NCBI GenBank assembly: GCA_900239685.1
Contig: OENT01000023.1
Span: 296,168 to 360,167, forward strand
Direction of reading: 5' to 3'
DNA: 64,000 bases
From: Rotaria macrura
Lineage: Eukaryota > Rotifera > Eurotatoria > Philodinida > Philodinidae
This document shows positions 12,117 to 22,127 of this stretch, in pieces (within the stretch, counting starts at the first letter, position 1; every line of letters begins with the position of its first letter). The notes beneath the pieces were generated by a model, which saw only the letters and a program-made list of their open reading frames with translations, searched no databases and was not told the DNA's origin. The translations under genes were made by a program, and so were the position numbers.

Positions 12117-12996
12117 ATGGCAGGCGAGTATGATACAGCAATTACAGTATTTTCACCGGATGGACGTCTCTTTCAAGTGGAATACGCACAAGAAGCTGTC
12201 AAGAAGGGATCAACGGCTGTTGGTGTTCGAGGAAAAAATATTGTCGTTTTAGGAGTTGAAAAGAAGGCCGTAGCTGTGTTACAAGAAGATCGGTAAGAGA
12301 GGATTATAATCATGTCAATATTGTTTATCTAGTTGAATTACAAACACTTTTTTGTTCAGCACGGTTCGCAAAATCTGTGTACTTGACGATCATGTTGCAA
12401 TGGCGTTCGCTGGTCTTACAGCTGATGCTCGTGTTTTAATGCATCGTGCCCGTATTGAATGTCAATCTCATCGACTTAATGTTGAAGATCCTGTAACAAT
12501 CGAATACATAACTCGTTACATAGCTGATTTACAACAAAAATATACACAAGGCCGTGGTCGTCGTCCATTCGGTTTATCGACATTAATTGTCGGCTTCGAT
12601 TATGACGGTACACCACGTCTCTATTCAACGGATCCAAGTGGTACATATCATGAATGGAAAGCTAATGCAATTGGTCGACAAGCGAAAACTGTTCGTGAAT
12701 ATTTAGAAAAAGCTTATACAGAAACAACTTATGAGTCCACACATGAATCGATTAAATTATGTATTCGAGCTTTACTTGAAGTTGTACAAAGCGGATCGAA
12801 GAATGTTGAAATAGCTGTCATGGTACGACATAAACCATTAAAAACGCTTAGTCATGAAGAAGTTGAAAAATATATTGCTGAAATTGAAAAAGAAAATGAA
12901 ATTGAAGCTGAAAAGAAAAAACAAGCTAAGCAAATAGGTAGTACAACTACTACTACAGCACCAAGTTTAACAACACAAACGTCGAAAAAAGATTAA
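12117..12996 (+). CDS. PSMA7: 20S proteasome subunit alpha type-7
   Basis: Two exons, 12117-12292 and 12360-12996, giving 270 aa. The N-terminus has the alpha-ring signature [20 protein letters not shown]. It is followed by [29 protein letters not shown], the long [19 protein letters not shown] core and [16 protein letters not shown], all very close to animal alpha-7. It forms one of the seven outer-ring subunits of the 20S core and is non-catalytic. The tail after [12 protein letters not shown] is about 20 residues longer than in human and is rich in Thr, Ser and Gln. ATG at 12117 was chosen because it gives the conserved N-terminus; the upstream frame has no other ATG. Confidence 0.96.
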
Positions 12997-13722
12997 GAAA
13001 CAAAAAATGACCGAATATGTTGGTGAACAAAACTTTCTTCTTAGACACTTTTTTTTTCTTTTCTTTTTATTACAATTATTGTTGATTCTGTTGTTCTGTC
13101 ATTCCTATTAAACACACGCATAGACAAGAAAAAACACGTAAAACTTCTTCATTTCTAGATTAATAACATCACTCGTTTCGTCGAACAGAAATCTAAAATA
13201 TCAAGTAGGTTAAATAATTTCGGTTTTATCTTCTTTTTCTGCCTTGTTTTTTCTTGTTCGATTTTGTATTGATTTACAATTTACTTATCTCAAATAAAAT
13301 CATTATTACTCTTGCTTATTGTTGTCATATGTGCTTTGAAATTCTAAATGAATATTGAGTTCTTCGTGGATGAATTTCTCTACAAATGATACTTCCTATG
13401 CTTTCTCCCCGCCGCTTAAAAACTTTAGTATTTAGGGTCGTAGCTTTTTTTAAAAATCTCCCTTAGAAATCACCTGACGTCTTAACATATGAAGTAAATT
13501 GAGAAAGAGTCAAACATTGTAAAGTGAAATGATTAAAATTGTAATTAATAAACACTATCAAATAATTTTTCACTGAATCATATTGAATAAGTTCAAGAGA
13601 ACTAACAATTTGGGAACGGTAGAAGTCTTAAGCTCACGAAAATTGTGCGAGCAGGATTCATTACAAGGAAAAGACAGAGAAGCAAATCATGACGGAACCA
13701 TCGCTGCCTCTGATTCACGATA
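12997..13722. other. intergenic, downstream of PSMA7
   Basis: T-rich 3' flank with possible poly(A) signals (AAATAAAA near 13292). No gene seen. Confidence 0.6.
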
Positions 13723-14181
13723 GAACCTTCCGAGGTAATCCGCACAAATTTCAATAAATTTTTATCCATTGATACTACACCGTGCTCTAGTAAAAACTCT
13801 GAAAAATTGCATTGGGTCGCCAGAAAAGTGAATGAAACTAATTTTGATCAGAAACTTGCTTCATAGATAGGTAGATTGAACAATAGAATACCTTGAAATT
13901 TTCAGCCGTAAAAATATGTTCTTCTAAAGAAATTTAGGTGTTGAAAAACAGGCAATTTTTGACAATGTGAATATGTCTAGAAGAACATTTTTTACGCCTG
14001 AAAATTTCAGGGTAGTCTGTTGTTCAATCGAACAATTTATGATCAATGTTTCGGATGAAAATTAATTTAATTGACTTTTCTGGCTACTCAACGCAGTAGT
14101 TCGAGATTATTACTAGAGCATGGTGTAGCATCAATGGACGAAAATTCATTGAAATCTGTGGTGATCACACCAGGAGGTTTA
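13723..14181. repeat. imperfect palindrome, arms about 200 bp, loop about 50 bp
   Basis: The left arm (13723-13926) and the reverse complement of the right arm (13976-14181) align throughout. Shared blocks are TCCATTGATACTACACC/TCCATTGATGCTACACC, GCTCTAGTAA, CCAGAAAAGT and TGAAATTTTCAG.CGTAAAAA. It has no coding capacity and looks like a foldback or long-TIR MITE. It ends about 190 bp before the ATG of the ZAP-like gene. No convincing target duplication could be placed, so the ends are approximate. Confidence 0.7.
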
Positions 14182-14374
14182 CTCGTTGGTACGTTCTTTT
14201 AAAAACAAAAAGTGAAAATCAGATTTTCGTAAACCATAGAAAAGAAAACTATCGCTCACGAAGTAGTTTGTACTTATGTAATTGAAATTTTTCTATTGAA
14301 CGAAAACTTCTTTCGATGATTAAAAATTCTTCTAGTTCTCTTTTTCTCTTTTTTAGGATAGTTCATCTATCAAC

Positions 14375-15345
14375 ATGCCTGTATTAGATGCTAATGCTAT
14401 TGCTCTTCTTCATACGCTTCTTACGACAAATTCACTTTCGCGTCTTTCGACATTATGTGCATCATTACAAGCACCCATTGAACATATATTATCAATTGTT
14501 GCTGCTCATCCGTTTGTTTTTGCACGTCTCCGTGCAACTGATACACCCGGTGATGATCGTATTGCAGTTGTGCTTGACCTTACTAATTGCACGTTCTATG
14601 CACGTCCACCAAATGGTTGTACGAAAGATATTGCTTGTCCCTATCTACATTTATGTCCATCGGTTGTATTACCAAATCGACGTTGTCAACGACCACATGA
14701 TTGTCCATTATCACATTCACTCGATACGGAACATAATCGACGAGTTATTATTGAACGAGGTTTAGAAAATCTACCACAAAAAACCCTAATCATGCTTATA
14801 TTGGCTTCAGCTGATCCAAGTAAAACAGTAAGATGAAACGAATAAATAGAAAGTTTCATGGAAATTTTTCTTTTGTTCTACTTCTCGTGTAGTTTGCCGT
14901 TTGTCATCATAAACCAAAGCCATGTCGTGAAGCTAATTGTGATGATTTACATCTATGCTATTTCTACATGTGTTCACCTCACTTATGCAAGTATGGTGAT
15001 TGCAAAGCAGGCCATTCATTAATGACACAACGTAACATTGATTATTTGGAACGTCGTGGTCTTGCACATATTGAACCTATAGATGTCATTGCACTATTCC
15101 GTATTGTTGATGAAAATAAGTAAGTTTTCATTTTAGATATTTTTTTTTCGATATCTTATCTCTTTTCGTCTCTAATGTATGTTTCTAGGAAACGTTCTCA
15201 TTTCTATCGATATCAATTAGAACAACAGCAACATCATCATCAACAGCAGCAACAGCAACAACAACAACCACAACCGATGATGATTATGACATTAATGATG
15301 GATGAACACGGTCAACATCAACAACAACCGATGATTATGTTTTGA
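14375..15345 (+). CDS. stand-alone ZAP/PARP12-type CCCH zinc-finger protein (copy A)
   Basis: Exons 14375-14827, 14893-15119 and 15189-15345, 278 aa. Residues 1-65 look like the winged-helix start of the ZAP N-terminal domain. Four CCCH fingers follow in two pairs. The first pair has CTKDIACPYLHLC and CQRPHDCPLSHSL, then the hallmark HNRRVIIERGLENL linker. The second has CREANCDDLHLC and CKYGDCKAGHSL. This matches the RNA-binding N-terminus of ZC3HAV1/PARP12, which in vertebrates binds CpG-containing viral RNA. There is no WWE or PARP domain. The tail (residues 230-278) is Gln/His/Met-rich. An acceptor AG at 14355-14356 sits 18 bases before the ATG. It is paired with a paralogue 560 bp downstream that shares intron positions. 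Family assignment is by motif order; an RNA-binding antiviral role is inference. Confidence 0.78.
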
Positions 15346-15906
15346 AAATAACTGTTCTTTTCTTTTTCTTTGACAAAGATTCTAGTGAGAATGAATGTTT
15401 GACTATTCGTTTCCTTTTTTTTCTGTTTGTTTGTTTTCTGGTTTTTTCTCTCTTTTTTTTCGTTAACTTCTATTGTTTTGGTCACTTGTGTGATGTTGTT
15501 TTGTTTTGCGTCTTCTTTAGCGCTTCTTTGCCTTTTTTTCTCAGGTGATCTATATCCAGTGCAATACTTCAGTAATAAGAACAGAAGAAAAGGCTTGATT
15601 TATGCATTGCATGTAGTTTATTTCACAGTTATTTTTTATCGTGTTTTAGTTTTTTTCATTAAAAACCAAAACACTACGATTGTTCTGTTTTTTTTGTCAT
15701 ATGTTATAACAAAGACCAAAAAACAAGTTAAACATTGATCGGAAAACTATTTGAAGAACGTTGTTTTTAATTCCGTAAAAAAAATATCATTTTGAGAAGC
15801 ACGCTATGCGTATAAACATATACATATATATACATATGACTATAAAATTATTTGTTTTCGTTTTTGCAGAAGTCTTTTTTATTGCCTCAAACAGAGAAAA
15901 TAATTC
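15346..15906. other. spacer between the two ZAP-like genes
   Basis: A very T-rich 3' flank of copy A, with a TTTTTGCAG acceptor ending at 15869, 37 bases before the ATG of copy B. The open frames here are poly-Phe/Val artefacts of T-richness. Confidence 0.6.
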
Positions 15907-18900
15907 ATGGATGATGTCATAAAGCTTATTAATCATTTACTTAATACGCCACATTCAATCGACAGAATAGATTCAATTACTAATCAGTTACAAATTTCGA
16001 AAGATTATCTACTACAATTAATAAATGATCATGCATATAGAGATTACTTTCAATTGTTACGACCATCAAATAATCGTAATCAAGGATCAGAAAAAATAGT
16101 TCTTACATTAGATGTAAGTATGAAAGTATTTGACAAAAAGAAAATAGTGCAAAATAATGGCTTGCTGTTTTTTACTCGACTTAGCTTTTCTGTTGTACAC
16201 ACTATGCACAACTGTGTAAAAACGAATCATGTCCATTTTTACATTTATGTCCATACAATGTAAGGCCTATACATTTAAAATGTACGAATAAAACATGTCC
16301 ATATGATCATGATACTCTAAAAAGTATCCATAATCGAAAAGTTATCGAAGCTCATGGTCTATCGTTTATACCAGCACGTGTCTTACATGAATTAACGCGA
16401 GCAAGTGCCGATCCACGTCGATCGGTAATATTAAAACATCTATTGAGGAAACTAGATGCATGTTTGTTGATTTGTTTTATCTAGCTTTGGGTGTGTACGG
16501 ATTATGGAAAGAAAATTGGCTGTTTAAGAAAGTTGGCTTGTGATAAATTTCATTATTGCTATTATTCTTTAATCGATGCTTGTACAAAGCCGCACTGTCA
16601 ACATGTTATTAATGATGCGTGCCTAGCTTATTTTCGACAGAAAGAATTAACTGAACAAGAGCATGAAGATATTTTAGATGCATTTAGAAAAGTTCTTCGA
16701 CAACGGTATGTTCTTCGATACAACTCGCATACGTACATGCATGCATTCAAAGATAGTACTTCGTGTAAATTTCAAATAAAAGTTTTACGATTACGTCTAA
16801 CAATCACTGAGCATGTTACTATAGCAGCCAAGGACAATTGACAACATATGTGTTTACTCGTATTACATAGCGCAGGAATAACATACAGCATTGAAGAGTA
16901 TACTAATCAGAGAATTTCGAATGTTCAAGACAATTCGAAAGTTAGACTACATTTCTTAGATGTTCTACACATAGAGTTTGGTGTTAGATTCTTTTAAACA
17001 AAGAAACAGTTATTTATAACATGTGAAAGATGGATAGACAATGATGGATTCATTTTCCATCGTTAAAACTTATGAAACCGAAAATTTTCAAACTATACTT
17101 TGATATTCTTAATATTGGGTGCTTAAATTGAACCTGGACAGTTAATCCGATGTTGACATATAATTTTATGCGAATTTTTTAGTTTTCAATTGAGGACGTA
17201 CTTTACATACTTCTCAAAAGACTAGAGATCGTCTGAATGAAAATCTCTCAGTCTGACGGACTATCTATAGTTAAAGTCATCAGTTCATTGACAGTAACTG
17301 ATCAACTTGTAACTTTGCAAAGAAATCATTCTGAATTTTTACTAATCTAGTGTAGATGTGTAATTTAGAATCTGTATCTACCATAGATAATAGTCAACAT
17401 GACCAATAAACTCACGTATGGTCCACACTAACTTGTCGATTTTCGAGAGACTTTTTTTTACCAAATTAAATTCGACCAGAATGTTCGGTTCTGATGCTAA
17501 AGGATAGGGAATCTGGTGCAGATTTTATTGATGTGTTCTCTTTCACATCAGCATGTGCCGTTCTATTGTAGCATAAAATGTTTTCGATGCCATAGAGATA
17601 TCCCTTGCTCAACTACAATAACCGGAACGGGTAAAAATTAATTTGTCCCGCGCTAGATTCAGTTTCAAAATTCCTTTCTTGTAATTAGCATTGTAGAATA
17701 TTTCGGCATGTCTCATGTTTTGTCGAGTTCGATAAACTTACTTACTACTCTTTTGAAACCTAAAAAACGTCAAAAACAACTTCATGGACCCCGGGACTCA
17801 ACTTTTTGTTAAGCAATTCTATCACACAAAAATTATCTTTTTTATGCGAACAGATGCTGAATTGCACACGCTACAAACTATTCTTCTTTAAAAGAGTTGA
17901 CTTGTTTTCTAACTGAATGATGAAGGTGAGACGTTTTCATCGATACAAAAGTTCACCTAAAATAGATAGTTAGGCATCATTTGTAGGCGGTTTTGAAGAT
18001 TGTAAAACTTGATAAAAAAATTTGATTTTGCCTCTCAAAAACTAACACGTTTCTGTACTGTTCCTAGTGTGTTTGAATAGAGTCTAGAAAGTTCTTGAGA
18101 AAATAAAAATGACACTTTATTCTAGTCAAGTACTGAGAAAATGATGTTTTTTCCGGCATCCAGTACATTTACTGCTACAAAAAGAACGACATATGCTAAT
18201 TTAAAAGAGAAAATATGAATAAAATCGACGTCGAATTCTCTATTTGTTAGTATCAGAACAGAACGTTCTGGTCCAGTCTAATTTGAGAAAAAAGTCTGTC
18301 AGAAACCGACGATTCAATCAGGAGCATCTCCGTTAATTCATTAATTTAACAGATGGCTTCAGTCAGTGTAATCGGTGAAAGTTAAGAAAAAGAAATATGA
18401 ACTAATAATAAAGTTGCCACGCGACAAAAAAGTAAAATATGATTTTATCATACGCGTTGTGGGAATGAACTAGCCGGTTTAGTTACTTCTGCAACATGCC
18501 TTTTCGATCTTTTTTTAAAAAAAAGGAAAGATTGCCTGTTTACAATGCAATACATCACTGAATAGGGTAGATTACTGTTCTAACACAATCGATTGATCTC
18601 GTCAAACAAAGACTGAAGAGCAAATATGTGTTTCATGGAACATAATTGGAACGAGTTGTACTCTATGACTTTTATCGTTGACTCAAAAGATAAAAATTAA
18701 AAGAAATGTGCTTTTTCTTAACTAGAAAACCAGATTATATTAATGAAGTCAATACACGTAATCATTCGTCATCGATTTCAAAATTTTTAACTTCAAACGA
18801 TAATCAACGGTAAGTTAAATTGAATTCATTCAATTTATTGGAAACTGCCACCTAGACAATAGAGGTTTGTTTGATTGATTCGGATTATTTAGTCATATCT

Positions 18901-19052
18901 ATGTTAATGTTGGTATTATTTTCTATAAATAGTTATTTTCTTCTTATCATAGACAAGAATTAGTTTGCTTTTCAATTAGTCGTTCTCAAAATAATCAAAA
19001 TATGTTTTTCTTGAATGATTCAAACAGAAACGTTGACTTGATATTTTTGTAA
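15907..19052 (+). CDS. stand-alone ZAP/PARP12-type CCCH zinc-finger protein (copy B)
   Basis: Exons 15907-16113, 16185-16424, 16485-16705, 18726-18809 and 18953-19052 give 283 aa. The fingers are CKNESCPFLHLC, CTNKTCPYDHD, then the HNRKVIEAHGL linker, and CLRKLACDKFHYC with CTKPHCQHV. The introns after the SADP motif (phase 0) and after the last finger helix (phase 2) lie where those of copy A do, which shows tandem duplication. Copy B has one extra intron (16114-16184) splitting what is exon 1 in copy A. The phase-2 intron is about 2 kb and contains a palindromic element. The last two exons encode a Ser/Asn-rich tail and are less certain than the first three. Role as for copy A, by inference. 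Confidence 0.68.
17431..18313. repeat. palindromic element with about 190-bp inverted arms, inside an intron
   Basis: 17431-17620 matches the reverse complement of about 18120-18313. Shared words include GTCGATTTTC/GTCGGTTTCTG, CAGAATGTTCGGTTCTGAT/CAGAACGTTCTGTTCTGAT, AGATTTTATTGAT/CGATTTTATTCAT and TGCCGTTCT.TTGTAGCA. Similarity fades toward the centre. There is no transposase frame. It lies in the long fourth-exon-proximal intron of ZAP-like copy B and explains much of the unusual 2-kb length. It is probably a non-autonomous DNA transposon; target duplication not identified. Confidence 0.6.
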
Positions 19053-19162
19053 AATCTGATCGTGTTTTACTCTTACATTTTCTTCCTTTGAATGGAATTT
19101 TGTAAGCAACAGTGGTTAGCGAAAAAATCCCATCACTTTGAGGCTTAAATGAGTAGTTTGCA

Positions 19163-19900
19163 ATGATTATTTTTCGGAAAAAAGAATCATTAGATTATAC
19201 GAAACAAGAGTTATGGGTTGAGTTTGAAAATATAGCCATCGCCTTTTCTAGAAAATGGGCAAGTAACCAACAACGAAGTACACAATCGTCTTCACGACGT
19301 TCAACACCTATGGCATCAGCAGGAGAACGATCACCATATGATGATATAGTATCTCCTCAATCAGATATTCTATTACCATCACCATTACCGGAAAAAGACG
19401 ATGATATTCTTCTACTAAGCTATTATGACGAAAATGAATATCGTCAAATTGAACGATATTTATCCAAAGAACTTGGATTTCCAATTAGATTATTAATGTG
19501 TAAAAATATCTTTTCAGAAAATAAAGAAAAACAAAGGTACGTTTGAGTACTTGCACATTTTTCTATAGAAGACTATTTGCTTTTATATAGCTCAAGTATT
19601 CGTTCGAAACCTATTTATTACTATTGTCCAATTAAAAATCCGGCCGATATTTTTCGATTGCTTCGTTGGCAAAATGCAGATAAACGAAATATCGAACCAT
19701 TAGTTGTGTATGCTAGTGTTCATGACGCACATGATGAAGCTAAACAAAATTTTGAAAATAATCAATTCTGTATATTTCGCGTACATGTTTTTCGTACTGA
19801 TATTATAAATGGAGATTTGTTGCCCGAGACTCCACTGCAACTGTGTGATCCATTAACAATGTGCTTTGATCGTATGTGGACTTATGTTTACAATCTTTGA
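19163..19900 (+). CDS. unrecognised protein, two exons, next to the ZAP-like pair
   Basis: Exons 19163-19536 and 19591-19900 join at a phase-2 GTACGT/AG intron to give 227 aa. The N-terminal part is polar with a Ser/Arg/Gln-rich linker and an acidic segment. The C-terminal 110 residues look folded: KPIYYYCPIKNPADIFRLL, then LVVYASVHDAHDEA, then FCIFRVHVFRTD and GDLLPETPLQL. The VYAS...A..A...RV.V rhythm vaguely recalls ADP-ribosyltransferase-type cores, but I cannot claim homology. An in-frame stop upstream (19154-19156) argues against direct fusion to copy B, although an exon skipping it cannot be excluded. ATG at 19163 was chosen as the first in frame. Confidence 0.6.
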
Positions 19901-20082
19901 TGAAAATGTGTAGATTAAATAATATATTTTGGTTATGTTATTCTTCTTTTATTGTACCACACACGAGTTCATTCATTTCATCTTGTGTTCTAACTGAAAC
20001 GTGATAAACCTCTATTCTACACTGCCGATTATATGTACATTACGTTTTTTCTCCGTTCAATTTTATTATTACTATTAACTTG

Positions 20083-20179
20083 GGGTAATAATAATCGGCC
20101 GAAGCCGAAGCAGAATAACGAATCAATGCATTAGAAAACTTCGGTCTTCTGCTTCGGCTTCGGCAGATTATTATTACCC
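20083..20179. mobile_element. 97-bp hairpin MITE with perfect 9-bp target duplication
   Basis: The 33-bp terminal inverted repeats (20083-20115 and 20147-20179) begin GGGTAATAATAATC and contain GCCGAAGCCGAAGCAGAA; 32 of 33 positions pair. The element is flanked on both sides by attaacttg (20074-20082 and 20180-20188). A 9-bp duplication with long TIRs fits Mutator-like elements, but the superfamily is inference. The perfect duplication indicates a recent insertion. There is no coding capacity. Confidence 0.85.
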
Positions 20180-20188
20180 ATTAACTTG

Positions 20189-21941
20189 TTGTCACCTTAT
20201 GCATTCATTTTTTTCCTATCATCGCATGTGGTCAACTTATGCTAGAAAAATTTTATCGATCGCTGAAAAAAAATGTCATCTGATGAATGAAATGAAAAGA
20301 AAAATAACAAATTTGTTTACGTCTGAAACTACGCTCGAAGATCCCCAAAGTACTTTTTTCATAATTGTCAATTATGGTGTCAATCATCGTGACTTTTTCT
20401 CTTAATATATTTGCTTGTATTAGAGTTTTGAATCGACTAGATTCTTTCTGGGTAACATCAATCCGTGGAAGTGAGGAACAAAATGTTTCTCACAAGACTT
20501 GTTTTTGGTTCATTAATGAGACGATTAGTCTCTTTTCCCGTTCATCGTTTTTGAATTATGTGCGGACTAAAGGATTATAAGATGATTCTCTTGTACCCAG
20601 AGAATATTCGACTATAGACTTTGGTTTCGCATGGTGCTAGTACTGAAACATTCAGAAATCCTTATTTATCTACAGAACATGGTACACTAAAACAGAAACT
20701 TCATTCACAGCTACCCTACAAATGCAAGGATAGGAGTCTATTTTTGTCATTAAAAATAGATTATTTATTCGTTTACAGACATTAATCTAAAGTTGATTAC
20801 TGAAGAAGTTAGTGTCTGCTGAGATGTGCATTTCGAAGTAAATAAAAATAACTCGTATGATCAAGAAACTAGATGTTTTAGTTATTTATTTTATTCAGAG
20901 TTAACATAATTATGTGAGTAATGATTTCGTGATTTCTAAAACATCGAGTTCAAACATAGACATAGTAGGATGGTGCTCGTCTTGTTCTACGTTTAGATAT
21001 TTTATATACGATGAAATTCTTCGATAAGACACTAAGGCTGTCGTGAACATTGACTGTAAGTCTTAATATTAATACCAATGGCAATTATGTTAAACTATGA
21101 TGCATGGATTCTCTTGCCGTTAAATAATACGTGCAAATATCAGTCTACAATCAAGAGGGTAATTTTGGAAGAATGCGTGACGCTCGTTTTTCTTCTGAAA
21201 TCGATTCAGACAATACTGGTCCATGTTTTATAATCATCGACTCAACGTTCTTTCTTTAGAACTTGTCTTCTATCCCGATTTCAACCTGACATCTCTGTCA
21301 GCAATCAGATATGAAACTTTATCTCAATCGTCATGTAAACCTTCAGACAGATGGTTAATTTCTATTTTTCATGATTGGCTGTTTTTCAAAGTTAGATTAA
21401 CCAAAAGCTATTTCTTCAGCTGCTTGAATAGTATAAATTAGGCAATCGGAAAAAAAACACAATCATCACTATAGATATTTATCTTATTTCGAAATCATGA
21501 ACGATAGCAAAGAATTGATAGTTCTCTGTCGAAATGGTTCATCGACAATATTGAACATTTTTACTCAAGAACAAGATGAAATAAAAGAGCCATGAATCGT
21601 AATCAAGATAAAAGATAGAGAAACATACATATATATATGTATGCGAACTTAAGGATTAGAGGTACGGTAAATGATGTGTCAATATCTTATCAATACTGAA
21701 AACAATCTACGTTTACGCGTAGATCAACTAGAAAAATAATACGGATATTTTGGTAAAAGATACTATCGATTGTAATCGGAAGCAAGAGATTGTTTTTTTT
21801 TCAACATATTTATAAAATGATTAAATATCGGTTACATCTACAATCAACAAATATACTGTGACAATATATCTTTTAATATTTACTCAATAGGTTTTTATCT
21901 TTCGCTTGATTTTATTTTATCTAAAAAATGAATGTGTACTT
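20189..21941. other. intergenic, no gene seen
   Basis: AT-rich DNA with a short symmetric ATACATATATATATGTAT run near 21627-21644. The open frames at 20199-20580 overlap in two frames, have no recognisable content and were not accepted as genes. Confidence 0.55.
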
Positions 21942-22127
21942 TTAATTAAAAATAGAACAAACGCCTTTATAAGTTAATATAGCGGCTATTGTTATTATTA
22001 TTCGATCCATTAGACATTTATAATCGACTGATTTTTCCACACCCAAATGTATTGTCATGATACCACTAAAGAAAACTGCATTGAAGGTAGTTATTAATTT
22101 TTGTTCAATTCGTGGATTAAAATACAT
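21942..22127 (-). CDS. possible 61-aa protein with two hydrophobic segments
   Basis: A single open frame from ATG at 22127. It has two hydrophobic stretches (FNAVFFSGIMTIHLGV and IIITIAAILTYKGV) separated by a charged loop, resembling a small integral membrane protein. There is no homologue I recognise, no intron support and no neighbour in the same direction. It could be a chance frame. Confidence 0.25.
   Translation of the reverse strand: MYFNPRIEQKLITTFNAVFFSGIMTIHLGVEKSVDYKCLMDRIIITIAAILTYKGVCSIFN

Noticed and set aside
14388-14765. Alternative-frame ORF inside ZAP-like copy A
   Set aside because: Out-of-frame shadow of the zinc-finger exon.
15342-15738. Frames rich in Phe and Val after ZAP-like copy A
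   Set aside because: Artefact of the T-rich 3' flank.
20199-20580. Two overlapping plus frames of about 70 codons
   Set aside because: No splice or motif support, and both have the composition of the surrounding intergenic DNA.
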